A stretch of 64,000 nt of DNA from positions 1 through 64,000 of the forward strand of contig JAFTYM010000018.1 of the NCBI GenBank assembly GCA_017461585.1, in the 5' to 3' direction. Below, piece after piece: positions 16,570 through 25,314 of this stretch. The position numbers were made by a program, and so were the translations under genes. The stretch's first letter is position 1; each line of letters opens with the position of its first letter. Below the pieces are notes generated by a model, which was not told the origin of the DNA, did no database searches, and saw only the letters and a list, made by a program, of their open reading frames with translations. The stretch comes from Oscillospiraceae bacterium (GTDB taxonomy: Bacteria; Bacillota; Clostridia; Oscillospirales; Oscillospiraceae).

Positions 16570-17307
16570 CTAATTTCTGCTGCTTAGTATAGACTCGACC
16601 TGCTGCAGCTGCTCTACAGTATTGACACCGATTATCTCGCTGCCAAGCTGGCGGCAGCACAGAGTTACCTTTTCGCCCTGCGCTTTAAGGATGACAGGCA
16701 CATCTGTCAGATAGTACTCGCTCTGGTTGTTGTTATTCTTCAGCTTATCGAGAGCTGCAAAAAGCTTCTTGCTGTCAAATATATAAACACCGCTGTTAAG
16801 CTCTTTTATCTGCTTCTGCTCTTCTGTGCAGTCCTTCTCCTCTACCATCATAAGGAACTCATCATTTTCATCTCTTACGATGCGTCCGTAAGGCAGATAT
16901 TCATCAGATGTACCTGTCAGGATAACACAGGCAGAGTCCGACTCTTCATAAGCCTTTGCCATTGCCTCGTAAGTCTCTTTTTTAAGAAGGGGCATATCAC
17001 CGCAGCAGACAAGCACAGCACCATCAAAGCCTTCAAAGTTTGCAGCAGCTGATTTTACAGCGTGACCTGTGCCAAGCTGCTCTGTCTGCTCTGCAAAGCT
17101 GTACTCAGGAAAGCCTGCCATAACATCTTCTTTTTTATAGCCTACAACAATGGTTATATCTTTTTTGTCGATAAAAGAAAGTCCGTCCAATACGTACGCA
17201 AGGAGAGGTCTGCCTGCAGCCAAACGCATTACCTTGGGAAGATCGCAGCCTTCAGTTCTCAGTCGTGTTCCCTTGCCCGCTGCAAGGACTATTGCTCTAA
17301 GTTCCAT
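16570..17307 (-). CDS. GlmU-type uridylyltransferase domain protein without acetyltransferase domain
   Basis: A 245-residue nucleotidyltransferase with LAAGKGTRL at the N-terminus, EQLGTGHAV, CCGDMPLL and the ELNSGVYIF pattern, all as in the N-terminal half of GlmU, which makes UDP-GlcNAc from GlcNAc-1-P and UTP. Normal GlmU is about 450 residues with a C-terminal beta helix; here the protein ends after the first domain. A separate beta-helix protein with GlmU acetyltransferase residues is encoded at 19808-20467. The start at 17307 follows GGAGGAAT and sits two bases after the prmA stop, so it is in an operon with prmA. Confidence 0.88.
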   Translation of the reverse strand: MELRAIVLAAGKGTRLRTEGCDLPKVMRLAAGRPLLAYVLDGLSFIDKKDITIVVGYKKEDVMAGFPEYSFAEQTEQLGTGHAVKSAAANFEGFDGAVLVCCGDMPLLKKETYEAMAKAYEESDSACVILTGTSDEYLPYGRIVRDENDEFLMMVEEKDCTEEQKQIKELNSGVYIFDSKKLFAALDKLKNNNNQSEYYLTDVPVILKAQGEKVTLCCRQLGSEIIGVNTVEQLQQVESILSSRN

Positions 17308-17309
17308 CG

Positions 17310-18236
17310 TTATTCCTCCATGAGCTTTGATACATAGCAGTACCAATCGTCTGTATGACGCTCTTTAAGTATTTCAAATCCCGCTTTTTTCAACGCATTC
17401 TGTACCTCATACTGTCTGCCCTCAATTATGCCCGAGCAGATAAAGACAGAGTTTTTATCCAGCCATTGGGGTACGTTTGGAGCAAGAGCGATGATAACAT
17501 CGGCAACAATATTTGCAAGAACAAGGTCGTACTTGCCTGCGATTTTCTCCGCAAGCCATTTATCGTTCAATACATCGCCCGAATAGACGGATAATCTGTC
17601 CTCGAAAATGTCGTTAAGAGCTCCGTTTTCCATTACAACGCGTGGCGCTTTTTCATCTATATCGCATCCAACCGCCTTTTTTGCGCCTAAAAGGACTGAT
17701 GCTATGCCCAGGATTCCGCTTCCGCAGCCGAGGTCGAGAACCTTTTCCGCAGGAATCTTCTCAAGCTCTTCAAGACACATTTTTGTTGTAGGATGCGAGC
17801 CTGTACCAAAGATAAGACCGGGATCCAGCTTCAGGGGAACTCTGCCGCTTGCAGGAACATCTTCCCACTCAGGCACGATGACCAGCTTTTCGCCTGTCTC
17901 CATAGGCTTATAATACTGACGCCAGTTATTTTCCCAATCTTCATTTTTCACTATTGAAGTTCTGTAATCTCCGGGAACAACGGCTTTGATGCGCTCAAGC
18001 TCTATCTTGCCGTCTTCGCTGTCTTCAAGGTAAAACTGAACGGAGCAAACTCCGCGAACAGTTTCAAAAACCTCATCGTCCACATAGTCCCAGTATTTTT
18101 TATTCTTATCCAAAAAGTCATTTACCGTTGCCTCGTCGTTAATTACAAGACCGCTGACACCTGCGTTTTCAAGGCTGTCACAAAGGCTGTCAAGTTTCTC
18201 GGGAACGGTACATACGGTTACTTCGATCCAGTTCAT
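17310..18236 (-). CDS. prmA: Ribosomal protein L11 methyltransferase
   Basis: A 308-residue SAM-dependent methyltransferase that trimethylates ribosomal protein L11. It has the N-terminal PrmA domain, the linker motif EDWENNWRQYYKP, and the SAM site VLDLGCGSGILGIA with NIVADVI for the acceptor side. The ATG at 18236 follows GGAGG by five bases; the upstream ATG at 18248 overlaps that site. It is upstream of and coupled with the GlmU-N-like gene. Confidence 0.94.
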   Translation of the reverse strand: MNWIEVTVCTVPEKLDSLCDSLENAGVSGLVINDEATVNDFLDKNKKYWDYVDDEVFETVRGVCSVQFYLEDSEDGKIELERIKAVVPGDYRTSIVKNEDWENNWRQYYKPMETGEKLVIVPEWEDVPASGRVPLKLDPGLIFGTGSHPTTKMCLEELEKIPAEKVLDLGCGSGILGIASVLLGAKKAVGCDIDEKAPRVVMENGALNDIFEDRLSVYSGDVLNDKWLAEKIAGKYDLVLANIVADVIIALAPNVPQWLDKNSVFICSGIIEGRQYEVQNALKKAGFEILKERHTDDWYCYVSKLMEE

Positions 18237-18309
18237 AGCATCCTCCATAAATTTTCAATACAGAAATTTTACCACAGTAAAACCGGTAATTCAATAAGGA
18301 TAAAATTAC

Positions 18310-18338
18310 TTGATTATATATGATTTGAGTTGTATAAT
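18310..18338 (+). promoter_or_regulatory. Promoter of the MATE gene
   Basis: TTGATT (18310-18315) and TATAAT (18333-18338), spacer 17 bases. Confidence 0.72.
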
Positions 18339-18377
18339 GCCTTTAACTGACTATTCTTACATATCGAGGTATCAATC

Positions 18378-19769
18378 ATGGGAATCAGAAAATTTATAGG
18401 AGACAAAAAGTTTTATAAGACTTTGCTCCTTGTTGCCCTGCCCATCGTTCTCCAGAACGGTATCACAAGCTTTGTAAGCCTTTTGGACAACATTATGGTA
18501 GGTCAGGTCGGCACAGAGCAGATGTCCGGTGTTGCAATTGCAAACCAGCTTATTTTCGTTTTCAACCTCTGTATCTTCGGCGGACTTTCCGGTGCAGGTA
18601 TTTTTACCTCACAGTTCCACGGAGCCGGCAATCCTGACGGTGTGCGTCAGACCTTCCGCTTCAAGCTCATAGTTTGCGGTATTTTAAGTGTTGTTTTCCT
18701 GACAGTATTCAATCTCTTTGACGAGCAGCTTATTTCTCTTTATCTGCATGAGTCAGACGGCACGGAAGATCTGGCAATGACTCTTATGTACAGTAAAGAG
18801 TATTTCAAGATCATGATGTTCGGTCTTATCCCCTTTGCCATCACCATGTCTTATGTCGGCACTCTTCGCGAAACAGGTCACACCATGCTCCCCATGATCG
18901 CAGGCATTGCAGCTGTTCTTGTAAACCTTGTTTTCAACTGGCTGCTTATCTTCGGTAATCTCGGTTTCCCCGAGCTTGGCGTAAACGGTGCTGCTATCGC
19001 GACTGTACTTTCACGATTTGTGGAGCTTGCCATCGTAGTTTTGTGGACACATATAAACCACGAAAAAGCACCTTTTATCAAAGGAGCATACAAAGGCTTT
19101 CATATTGACCGCAGCCTTACAAAGCAGATCATCAAAAAGGGTACTCCCCTTATGCTCAATGAAATGCTTTGGTCCATCGGTACAACAACGATTATCCAGT
19201 GCTACTCCATGCGCGGTCTGACAGCTATTGCGGCTATCAACATCTCCTCTACCCTTTCAAACCTGTTTAACATTGTTATGATGGCAATGGGCAACACAGT
19301 AGCCATTATCGTCGGCAATCTGCTGGGTGCGGGTAAAATGGATGAGGCAAAAGAGACAGACACAAAGATCATCGCAACATCCTTTATATCGTGCTTCATT
19401 ATCGGATGTCTGCTGTTTATTCTCGCACCTCTCTTCCCCGGTCTTTACAACACTACAGACGATGTTCGTGAGTTGGCAGCAACATTCCTTCGAATCAGCG
19501 CCTGCATTATGCCTATTCAGGCTATCAACCACGGCTGTTACTTCACTCTTCGCTCAGGCGGAAAGACATTTATCACTTTCCTGTTTGACAGTGCGTTTAT
19601 CTGGATCATCTGCATTCCTCCCGCATACTGCATGGCAAACTTCACCACGCTGAGCGTTGTAGCTATGTACATTATCGTTCAATGCTTTGAGTTTATTAAA
19701 TCTGTGGGCGGTATTACACTTGTTAAAAAAGGAATTTGGCTCAACAACATGGTTGCAGAAAACAAATAA
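18378..19769 (+). CDS. MATE family efflux transporter
   Basis: A 463-residue inner-membrane antiporter with about 12 helices and the family signature LPIVLQNGITSFVSLLDNIM at the start of helix 1, repeated in weaker form at the start of the second half (KKGTPLMLNEMLWS). It most likely exports cationic drugs or metabolites against Na+ or H+. It is monocistronic between its own promoter and a strong terminator. Substrate unknown. Confidence 0.93.
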   Translation: MGIRKFIGDKKFYKTLLLVALPIVLQNGITSFVSLLDNIMVGQVGTEQMSGVAIANQLIFVFNLCIFGGLSGAGIFTSQFHGAGNPDGVRQTFRFKLIVCGILSVVFLTVFNLFDEQLISLYLHESDGTEDLAMTLMYSKEYFKIMMFGLIPFAITMSYVGTLRETGHTMLPMIAGIAAVLVNLVFNWLLIFGNLGFPELGVNGAAIATVLSRFVELAIVVLWTHINHEKAPFIKGAYKGFHIDRSLTKQIIKKGTPLMLNEMLWSIGTTTIIQCYSMRGLTAIAAINISSTLSNLFNIVMMAMGNTVAIIVGNLLGAGKMDEAKETDTKIIATSFISCFIIGCLLFILAPLFPGLYNTTDDVRELAATFLRISACIMPIQAINHGCYFTLRSGGKTFITFLFDSAFIWIICIPPAYCMANFTTLSVVAMYIIVQCFEFIKSVGGITLVKKGIWLNNMVAENK

Positions 19770-19773
19770 CAAC

Positions 19774-19803
19774 AAAACCGCAGGTCATAAGACCTGCGGT
19801 TTT
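19774..19803. terminator. Bidirectional terminator
   Basis: A 13-bp perfect stem (19774-19786 with 19791-19803) with A and T ends, between convergent genes. Confidence 0.92.
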
Positions 19804-19807
19804 TCTT

Positions 19808-20467
19808 TTAGTTCTTACTGACTATATCATCTGCATTTTTATAAATGCTGCCGGGAGGTACTGTTCCGCGGACACTTGACAGCGGATATATGTTGGAATT
19901 TCTGCCAACTACCGTACCGGGGTTTAAAACGCTGTTGCAGCCAACTTCAACATTATCGCCCAAAACAGCACCGAACTTTTTAAGTCCCGTCTCCTGTCGC
20001 TCTTCGCCTTCACGGACAACAACAAGCGTCTTATCAGACTTTACGTTGGATGTAATCGAGCCTGCTCCCATGTGTGCCTTGTAACCAAGAACAGAGTCTC
20101 CCACATAATTGTAATGGGGTACCTGAACGTTATCAAACAGAACCACATTTTTCAGTTCTACCGAGTTTCCCACAACGCAGTTTTTACCGACAACAGCGCT
20201 GCCGCGTATGAATGCACAATGGCGGACTTCCGCATCCTCGTCAATTATACAGGGACCTGCGATATATGCGCTGGGAAAAACCTTTGCGCTTTTTGCAATC
20301 CACACATCCTCGCCAAGCTTTTCAAACTTATCGGAAGGAAGGGTCTCGCCGAGCTTTAATATAAAGCTCTTGATGTTTCCCAAAACCTGCCAGGGATACT
20401 CTGCATTTTCAAAAAGCTCTGCAGCTATGGTTTTTGAGAGATCCAAAAGATCTGTTGTTTTCAGCAT
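19808..20467 (-). CDS. Left-handed beta-helix acetyltransferase, GlmU C-terminal-like
   Basis: A 219-residue protein with an N-terminal helical part (1-55) and then hexapeptide-repeat beta helix to the end. At about 117-141 it reads VPHYNYVGDS and then GAGSITSN, which lines up with the GlmU acetyltransferase active site (GHLTYLGD and GAGTITCN in E. coli). It keeps the catalytic His (118), the Tyr (121) and the Asn (141). Its ATG directly abuts the glmM stop codon, so it is translated with the enzyme that makes glucosamine-1-phosphate, the acceptor of that acetylation. No nucleotidyltransferase domain is attached. Confidence 0.83.
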   Translation of the reverse strand: MLKTTDLLDLSKTIAAELFENAEYPWQVLGNIKSFILKLGETLPSDKFEKLGEDVWIAKSAKVFPSAYIAGPCIIDEDAEVRHCAFIRGSAVVGKNCVVGNSVELKNVVLFDNVQVPHYNYVGDSVLGYKAHMGAGSITSNVKSDKTLVVVREGEERQETGLKKFGAVLGDNVEVGCNSVLNPGTVVGRNSNIYPLSSVRGTVPPGSIYKNADDIVSKN

Positions 20468-21817
20468 TTATCTCACCTCAAGGAGAAGTCCGGCTTTGTC
20501 TATAGCGTCTAAAATACTGTCTACACACTTTGCACAAAGCTCATCTGTAGGAGCCTCAGCCATAACACGGACCAGCGGCTCTGTTCCGCTCTTACGGAGA
20601 AGTATGCGTCCGTCATTTCCAAGCAGTTCTTCCGCTGCCTTTGCAGCAGCCTGAACCTCAGGATTATTCAGGGCAACATCCTTATCCTTTACAAGAGCAT
20701 TCTTCAAAAGCTGGGGATAGATATGAAGATTCTCTGTAAGCTTGGAAAGCGTTGTTTTCTTCGCCAGTATAGCCTGCATTATCTTAATTGCTGTAAGAAC
20801 ACCGTCTCCTGTTGTTGCAAGCTTTCCGAAGATGATGTGACCGGACTGCTCACCGCCTAAGAGATGGCCGTTTGCACGCATATTTTCATAGACGTACTTG
20901 TCTCCCACAGCGGTCTTCTCGTAGCCGATTCCCAACTCGTCAAATGCCTTATACAGACCGATATTGGACATTACGGTTGTAACGACCTTTGTATTTCCCA
21001 GTTTGCCCGTATCTTTCATAAGGCTGCCGCATACATAGAGTATCTTATCGCCGTCAACAACATCACCGTTTTCATCAACAGCAATACATCTGTCTGCGTC
21101 ACCGTCAAAGGCAAAGCCGACATCAAGTCCTTTTTCCTTAACAAACGCCTGCAGATACTCAATATGAGTTGAACCGCAGTTCATGTTGATGTTTGTGCCG
21201 TCCGGCTCATTGTTTATAACATAAGTGTCTGCGCCAAGTGCATCAAAAACACTTTTTGCGATCATCCATGTGCTGCCGTTTGAGCAGTCGATGCCGATCT
21301 TCACACCTCTGTAAGAGTGTGTTGCAAGGGAGATTAGATAACCAATATAGCGGTTTCTTCCGGAAGCATAGTCAATGGCGCGGCCAATGCTATCTTCGGT
21401 CGCATAGGGTATCTCAAACTCGCCGTCGAGATATTTTTCTACCTCTGCAATGACAGACTCTTCCATCTTTTCACCGTTGGAATTAATGAGCTTTATGCCG
21501 TTGTCATAGTAGGGGTTATGGCTTGCGGAGATCATAATTCCGCAGTCAAAGTCATCTACTCTTGCGATATAGGCAACGCTCGGTGTTGTGGTAACATGCA
21601 TGATGCATGTATCAGCACCTGAAGCTGTAAGACCTGCTGTAAGGGCACATTCAAACATATAGCTGGAAAGGCGTGTATCCTTTCCTATTACAATGCGAGC
21701 CTTATGCTCTTTTCCGTAATACCAGCCTAAAAATCTTCCTATTTTAAAAGCGTGCTCCACTTTAAGGTCAACATTTGCCTTACCGCGAAAGCCGTCAGTT
21801 CCGAAATATTTGGACAT
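20468..21817 (-). CDS. glmM: Phosphoglucosamine mutase
   Basis: A 449-residue phosphohexomutase converting glucosamine-6-P to glucosamine-1-P for cell-wall precursor synthesis. It begins with KYFGTDGFRGKAN, has the phosphoserine loop ISASHNPYYDNGIKL near residue 100, the metal site DGDADRC near 240 and the phosphate-binding RKSGTEPLVRVM at the end. Length is standard. It is first in a two-gene unit with the beta-helix acetyltransferase. AAGGAG precedes the start. Confidence 0.97.
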   Translation of the reverse strand: MSKYFGTDGFRGKANVDLKVEHAFKIGRFLGWYYGKEHKARIVIGKDTRLSSYMFECALTAGLTASGADTCIMHVTTTPSVAYIARVDDFDCGIMISASHNPYYDNGIKLINSNGEKMEESVIAEVEKYLDGEFEIPYATEDSIGRAIDYASGRNRYIGYLISLATHSYRGVKIGIDCSNGSTWMIAKSVFDALGADTYVINNEPDGTNINMNCGSTHIEYLQAFVKEKGLDVGFAFDGDADRCIAVDENGDVVDGDKILYVCGSLMKDTGKLGNTKVVTTVMSNIGLYKAFDELGIGYEKTAVGDKYVYENMRANGHLLGGEQSGHIIFGKLATTGDGVLTAIKIMQAILAKKTTLSKLTENLHIYPQLLKNALVKDKDVALNNPEVQAAAKAAEELLGNDGRILLRKSGTEPLVRVMAEAPTDELCAKCVDSILDAIDKAGLLLEVR

Positions 21818-21892
21818 AACCTTTTCTCCTTATTTTTAATAATGCGTGGTTATTTAGTTTATTATAAAATTTCTTTTTTAATGTGTCAACGC

Positions 21893-22217
21893 AAAAAGAG
21901 ACTTTGTTTAGGCGGCCTCACATAGGGATAGATACGGTTTTGAACAAATCTTTTTACCTACAGAAAATTTGTCGTCTTTGAAATACACAAAGTATTTCCG
22001 CATCCTCCAAACATATCTGTAAGAAAAATCTTCAGTTCAAAACTGCAAAGCACTCCAAAGCGAAAGATTTTTCTGCAAAACGAAGAAAGAAACCACGGCA
22101 AGGCTGACGCCTGCCGTGGCTTTTTGATGAAGTATTGCGGGAAAAGATACGTTTTGGAGCGTATAAATCCCTATGTGAGTCCGCCTTTAGGGTGTACCCT
22201 TTGGCAAAGTCTCTTTT
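21893..22217. repeat. 325-bp structured element with long imperfect terminal inverted repeats
   Basis: This fills most of the 403-base gap between rodA and glmM. The left end (21893-21929, AAAAAGAGACTTTG and then GGCGGCCTCACATAGGGA) is repeated in inverse at the right end (22168-22217), where a 16-base insert carries AGGGTGTACCCT. Inside are a perfect 11-bp inverted pair (22022-22032 with 22064-22074) that encloses CAGTT/AACTG, and a GC-rich hairpin at 22093-22119. It has no open frame of note. It may be a MITE-like non-autonomous element or a folded RNA. Confidence 0.7.
22093..22125 (+). terminator. Terminator-like hairpin inside the repeat element
   Basis: CCACGGCA (22093-22100) pairs with TGCCGTGG (22112-22119), with GGC/GCC continuing inward, followed by CTTTTT on the plus strand. 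The flanking genes are on the minus strand, so this would end a plus-strand transcript. Confidence 0.6.
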
Positions 22218-22220
22218 CTT

Positions 22221-23354
22221 TTAGTAATTTCCGATATGCTGCGATCTCGATCGCATCTTGATTCCTGAAACTATACCGATAGCGGCAAAGTTTGTCAGAA
22301 TCGATGAACCGCCGTAGCTGAAGAACGGAAGTGTAAGTCCGATAACGGGAGTAAGTCCGAGGCACATGCCGATATTCTCAAGTACCTGTGCAATAAACAT
22401 AGCACCGATACCTGTACAAACAAGATATCCAAGCGCGTTATTGCACTTAACTGCAACGTGGAAGCATCTTACGATAAGTGCTATGAGAAGTATAAGGACG
22501 ATCATGCATCCGATAAAGCCAAACTCCTCACCTGATACGGTAAAGATAAAGTCTGTATGCTGAGCAGGAACCATGCCCGTCTGGGTCATTTCACCCTGAC
22601 CAAAGCCCTGACCTGAAAAGCCGCCTGACGATATGGCGATAGTGCTCTGGTTTGCCTGCCATCTTACACCCAGTCCCGTAGGGTCAACACTGGGGTCATA
22701 CGGTGCAAGGATACGGTTTTTCTGGTCATCTCGAAGGATGAATTTCCACGCGATGGGTATAAGCGCACCAATTGCAGCAAAACCGCCCAGGAACCACCAC
22801 AGGCTGAGTCCGCCTGCAAAGAGCATAACCGCGAAGATGAAGAAGTAAACAAGAGCAGAACCAAGGTCTGATGAAGATACGATAATAAGTCCGAACAGGA
22901 TACCGAATGTAGCCAAAAGTATCAAAACGGATAAGGGCTTATTTATACTGTCTCTCTCCTGCAGCATGATCATCAGACGTCCCTGAATGATGATATACGC
23001 GATCTTTACGATCTCCGCAGGCTGAACACCGATACCGCCGAAACGAAGCCATGCTTTGTTACCTGTATCACCTTCTGCACCAAAGAAAAACAGAGTGGAG
23101 ATAAACAGAATACTGAATATATACAGCAGCACGGACTTATCTGCGATAATATCAACGTCAACTATTGAGAACACTACAAAAAGAAATACTCCCAAAACCA
23201 TAGCAACTGTCTGAATAACGATCTGCGACGGAGTACCCAGGTAACTGCTGGATATCATTATCATTCCGTATATGGTACAGATTATGCCGATGCTCAGAAT
23301 CAGCATATCTGACTTTTTTATATAATCCCTGACAACGGGCCAAAACTTTTTCAC
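22221..23354 (-). CDS. FtsW/RodA/SpoVE family peptidoglycan polymerase, RodA-like
   Basis: A 377-residue SEDS membrane protein with about ten helices. Conserved points are WLRFGGIGVQPAEIVKIAYI, SSSDLGSALV, the loop with GEEFGFIGC, and TLPFFSYGGSS near the C-terminus. These enzymes polymerise lipid II glycan. The length and the order favour RodA over FtsW, but no mreBCD or mrdA partner is adjacent, and SpoVE-type use is not excluded. The start is GTG at 23354 with AGGAGA upstream. Confidence 0.88.
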   Translation of the reverse strand: MKKFWPVVRDYIKKSDMLILSIGIICTIYGMIMISSSYLGTPSQIVIQTVAMVLGVFLFVVFSIVDVDIIADKSVLLYIFSILFISTLFFFGAEGDTGNKAWLRFGGIGVQPAEIVKIAYIIIQGRLMIMLQERDSINKPLSVLILLATFGILFGLIIVSSSDLGSALVYFFIFAVMLFAGGLSLWWFLGGFAAIGALIPIAWKFILRDDQKNRILAPYDPSVDPTGLGVRWQANQSTIAISSGGFSGQGFGQGEMTQTGMVPAQHTDFIFTVSGEEFGFIGCMIVLILLIALIVRCFHVAVKCNNALGYLVCTGIGAMFIAQVLENIGMCLGLTPVIGLTLPFFSYGGSSILTNFAAIGIVSGIKMRSRSQHIGNY

Positions 23355-23514
23355 GGCTGTCTCCTAAAAATTAGTTTACATTGAATTTTAACATCTCCAG
23401 ACGATTTAGTAAACCCAAAATAATAATCTTCATGGATTTTTAATTTTCAAATTTGTCTTTCATATTTTTCTCCTTGGTGATATACTGTCAAAAACAAAGC
23501 TTTTGGGGTGAACT

Positions 23515-23937
23515 ATGACAATTATTTCGAGCTCATGGGAACAGACCTTTGAGGCAGGCAAAGCTCTTGCTGAAAAGCTCACTCCCGGTGATGTACTGGC
23601 TTTTCACGGTGATCTTGGCGCAGGCAAAACTGTGTTTATCCGGGGTCTTGCCGAGGGTTTAGGGCTTGATGCGCGTGTTACCAGTCCAACTTTTACCATA
23701 GTTAATGAATATGGCGGAAAAATACCGCTGTTCCATTTTGATATGTACCGCCTCTCAGGCTCTGACGAGCTTTTTGAGATCGGCTGGGAGGATTATCTCG
23801 CCCGCGGCGGCATCTGTGCTGTTGAATGGAGCGAGATAACAGAAGACGCTTTCCCCGAAAACACAATTAACATTTACATCAAAAAAATTGACGATAACTC
23901 TCGCGAGATAACTATAGACATTCCGGAGGAATCATGA
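23515..23937 (+). CDS. tsaE: tRNA t6A synthesis ATPase TsaE
   Basis: A 140-residue P-loop protein needed for threonylcarbamoyl-adenosine at position 37 of tRNA. Walker A is GDLGAGKT near residue 37, followed by [12 protein letters not shown] and the FHFDMYRL motif, all typical of TsaE. It overlaps tsaB by four bases (ATGA), so the two are translationally coupled. tsaD and tsaC are not in the window. Confidence 0.95.
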   Translation: MTIISSSWEQTFEAGKALAEKLTPGDVLAFHGDLGAGKTVFIRGLAEGLGLDARVTSPTFTIVNEYGGKIPLFHFDMYRLSGSDELFEIGWEDYLARGGICAVEWSEITEDAFPENTINIYIKKIDDNSREITIDIPEES

Positions 23938-24623
23938 AAATTCTTGCACTTGAATCATCTGCCAAAGCAGCTTCCGTTGCTTATCTCAAAGACGGTGAGC
24001 TGATGGCTCAGTATTATCAGGCAAGCGGTCTGACTCACAGCCGCACGCTGCTCTCCATGACTGAGGATATGCTTAAAAGCCTTGACATGAAAGTCACCGA
24101 TATGGACGGCATTGCCGTCGCAAAAGGTCCCGGTTCATTTACGGGTATCCGCATCGGTGTTGCAGCAGCAAAAGGTCTTGCATGGGGCGCGGACAAACCT
24201 ATATGCGGCGTATCCACACTGGAGGCTATGGCACATCATTGCTGCGATGAAAGTTTTGTCATCTGCCCTGTTATGGACGCAAGACGCAGCGAAGTCTATA
24301 ACGGCCTTTTTAAGTACGAAAACGGAAATATCGTACGCCTGACAGAGGACAGGGCGATCTCTCTCAAAGAGCTTTCAGAAGATGCGAAAAACAGCGAAAA
24401 ATTGTTTTTCCTTGTTGGAGACGGCGCAATATTGTGCTATAATTACTTTTTGGACAACGGCATCGATGCAGTTTTGGCTCCCGGCAACGTCCGTCTACAG
24501 AGCGCATGGGGCGTAGGCAAAACCGCTGAAAACTGTGAATTTACCGATCCCGGCGATCTTATTCCAAACTATTTACGTCTTTCTCAGGCCGAGAGAGAAC
24601 GTCTAGAAAAACAGGCAAAATAA
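23934..24623 (+). CDS. tsaB: tRNA t6A synthesis protein TsaB
   Basis: A 229-residue ASKHA-fold protein, the inactive partner that dimerises with TsaD. It has [14 protein letters not shown] at the N-terminus and the family signature [15 protein letters not shown] near residue 65, followed by GVSTLEAMA. Coupled with tsaE and followed at 17 bases by upp. Confidence 0.95.
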   Translation: MKILALESSAKAASVAYLKDGELMAQYYQASGLTHSRTLLSMTEDMLKSLDMKVTDMDGIAVAKGPGSFTGIRIGVAAAKGLAWGADKPICGVSTLEAMAHHCCDESFVICPVMDARRSEVYNGLFKYENGNIVRLTEDRAISLKELSEDAKNSEKLFFLVGDGAILCYNYFLDNGIDAVLAPGNVRLQSAWGVGKTAENCEFTDPGDLIPNYLRLSQAERERLEKQAK

Positions 24624-24640
24624 TACAGGAGGAATTAATA

Positions 24641-25273
24641 ATGTCCACAGTACACATTTACGACCACCCTCTTATCCAGCATAAGCTCTCCATCATCCGC
24701 GACAAAAACACAAGTGTTAAGGAATTCCGTGAGTCCGTCTCCGAGATTTCCAGCCTTATGTGCTATGAGGCAACACGCGATCTTGAAACCGAAGAGATCG
24801 ATATCGAAACTCCCGTAGGTCCTGCCAAGGTAAGACAGCTCGCAGGCAAAAAGCTGGCTATCGTCCCCATTCTCAGAGCCGGTCTCGGCATGGTTGACGG
24901 CATCATAAGCCTCATCCCTTCCGCCAAGGTCGGTCACATCGGTCTTTACAGAGACCCCGAAACACTTGAACCCGTGGAGTACTACTGCAAGATGCCCCCC
25001 GATATCGCAAACCGCGATGTATTCATCGTTGATCCCATGCTTGCAACTGGCGGCAGCGCTTCTGCAGCTATCACATTCATCAAGAAGAGATACGGCTGTA
25101 CAAGAATCAGACTTCTTAACCTCATCGCAGCTCCCGAAGGTATTGCGAGAATTCAGGAAGATCATCCCGATGTTGACATCTATGTAGCAGCAGTTGACGA
25201 AAAGCTCAACGACCATGGCTACATCGTCCCCGGTCTGGGCGACGCAGGCGACAGAATTTTCGGCACAAAATAA
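24641..25273 (+). CDS. upp: Uracil phosphoribosyltransferase
   Basis: A 210-residue pyrimidine-salvage enzyme that makes UMP from uracil and PRPP. Typical features are [10 protein letters not shown] at the start, [12 protein letters not shown], the PRPP loop [10 protein letters not shown] near 130 and the C-terminal uracil-binding [12 protein letters not shown]. It has an AGGAGG site and is the last gene of the tsaE-tsaB-upp unit. Confidence 0.97.
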   Translation: MSTVHIYDHPLIQHKLSIIRDKNTSVKEFRESVSEISSLMCYEATRDLETEEIDIETPVGPAKVRQLAGKKLAIVPILRAGLGMVDGIISLIPSAKVGHIGLYRDPETLEPVEYYCKMPPDIANRDVFIVDPMLATGGSASAAITFIKKRYGCTRIRLLNLIAAPEGIARIQEDHPDVDIYVAAVDEKLNDHGYIVPGLGDAGDRIFGTK

Positions 25274-25280
25274 AAACAAA

Positions 25281-25306
25281 CGCGGTACAGAAAACTCTGT
25301 ACCGCG
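25281..25306. terminator. Bidirectional terminator
   Basis: An 11-bp stem (25281-25291 with 25296-25306), A-rich before and T-rich after, between convergent upp and the phosphofructokinase gene. Confidence 0.88.
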
Positions 25307-25314
25307 TATTTTTA

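Noticed and set aside
16570..17307. GlmU gene truncated by frameshift
   Set aside because: No beta-helix coding remains after the stop in any frame; tRNA-Leu follows directly, so the short form is intact.
21893..22217. Insertion sequence
   Set aside because: The element has inverted ends but no transposase frame; only a MITE-like or RNA reading is possible.
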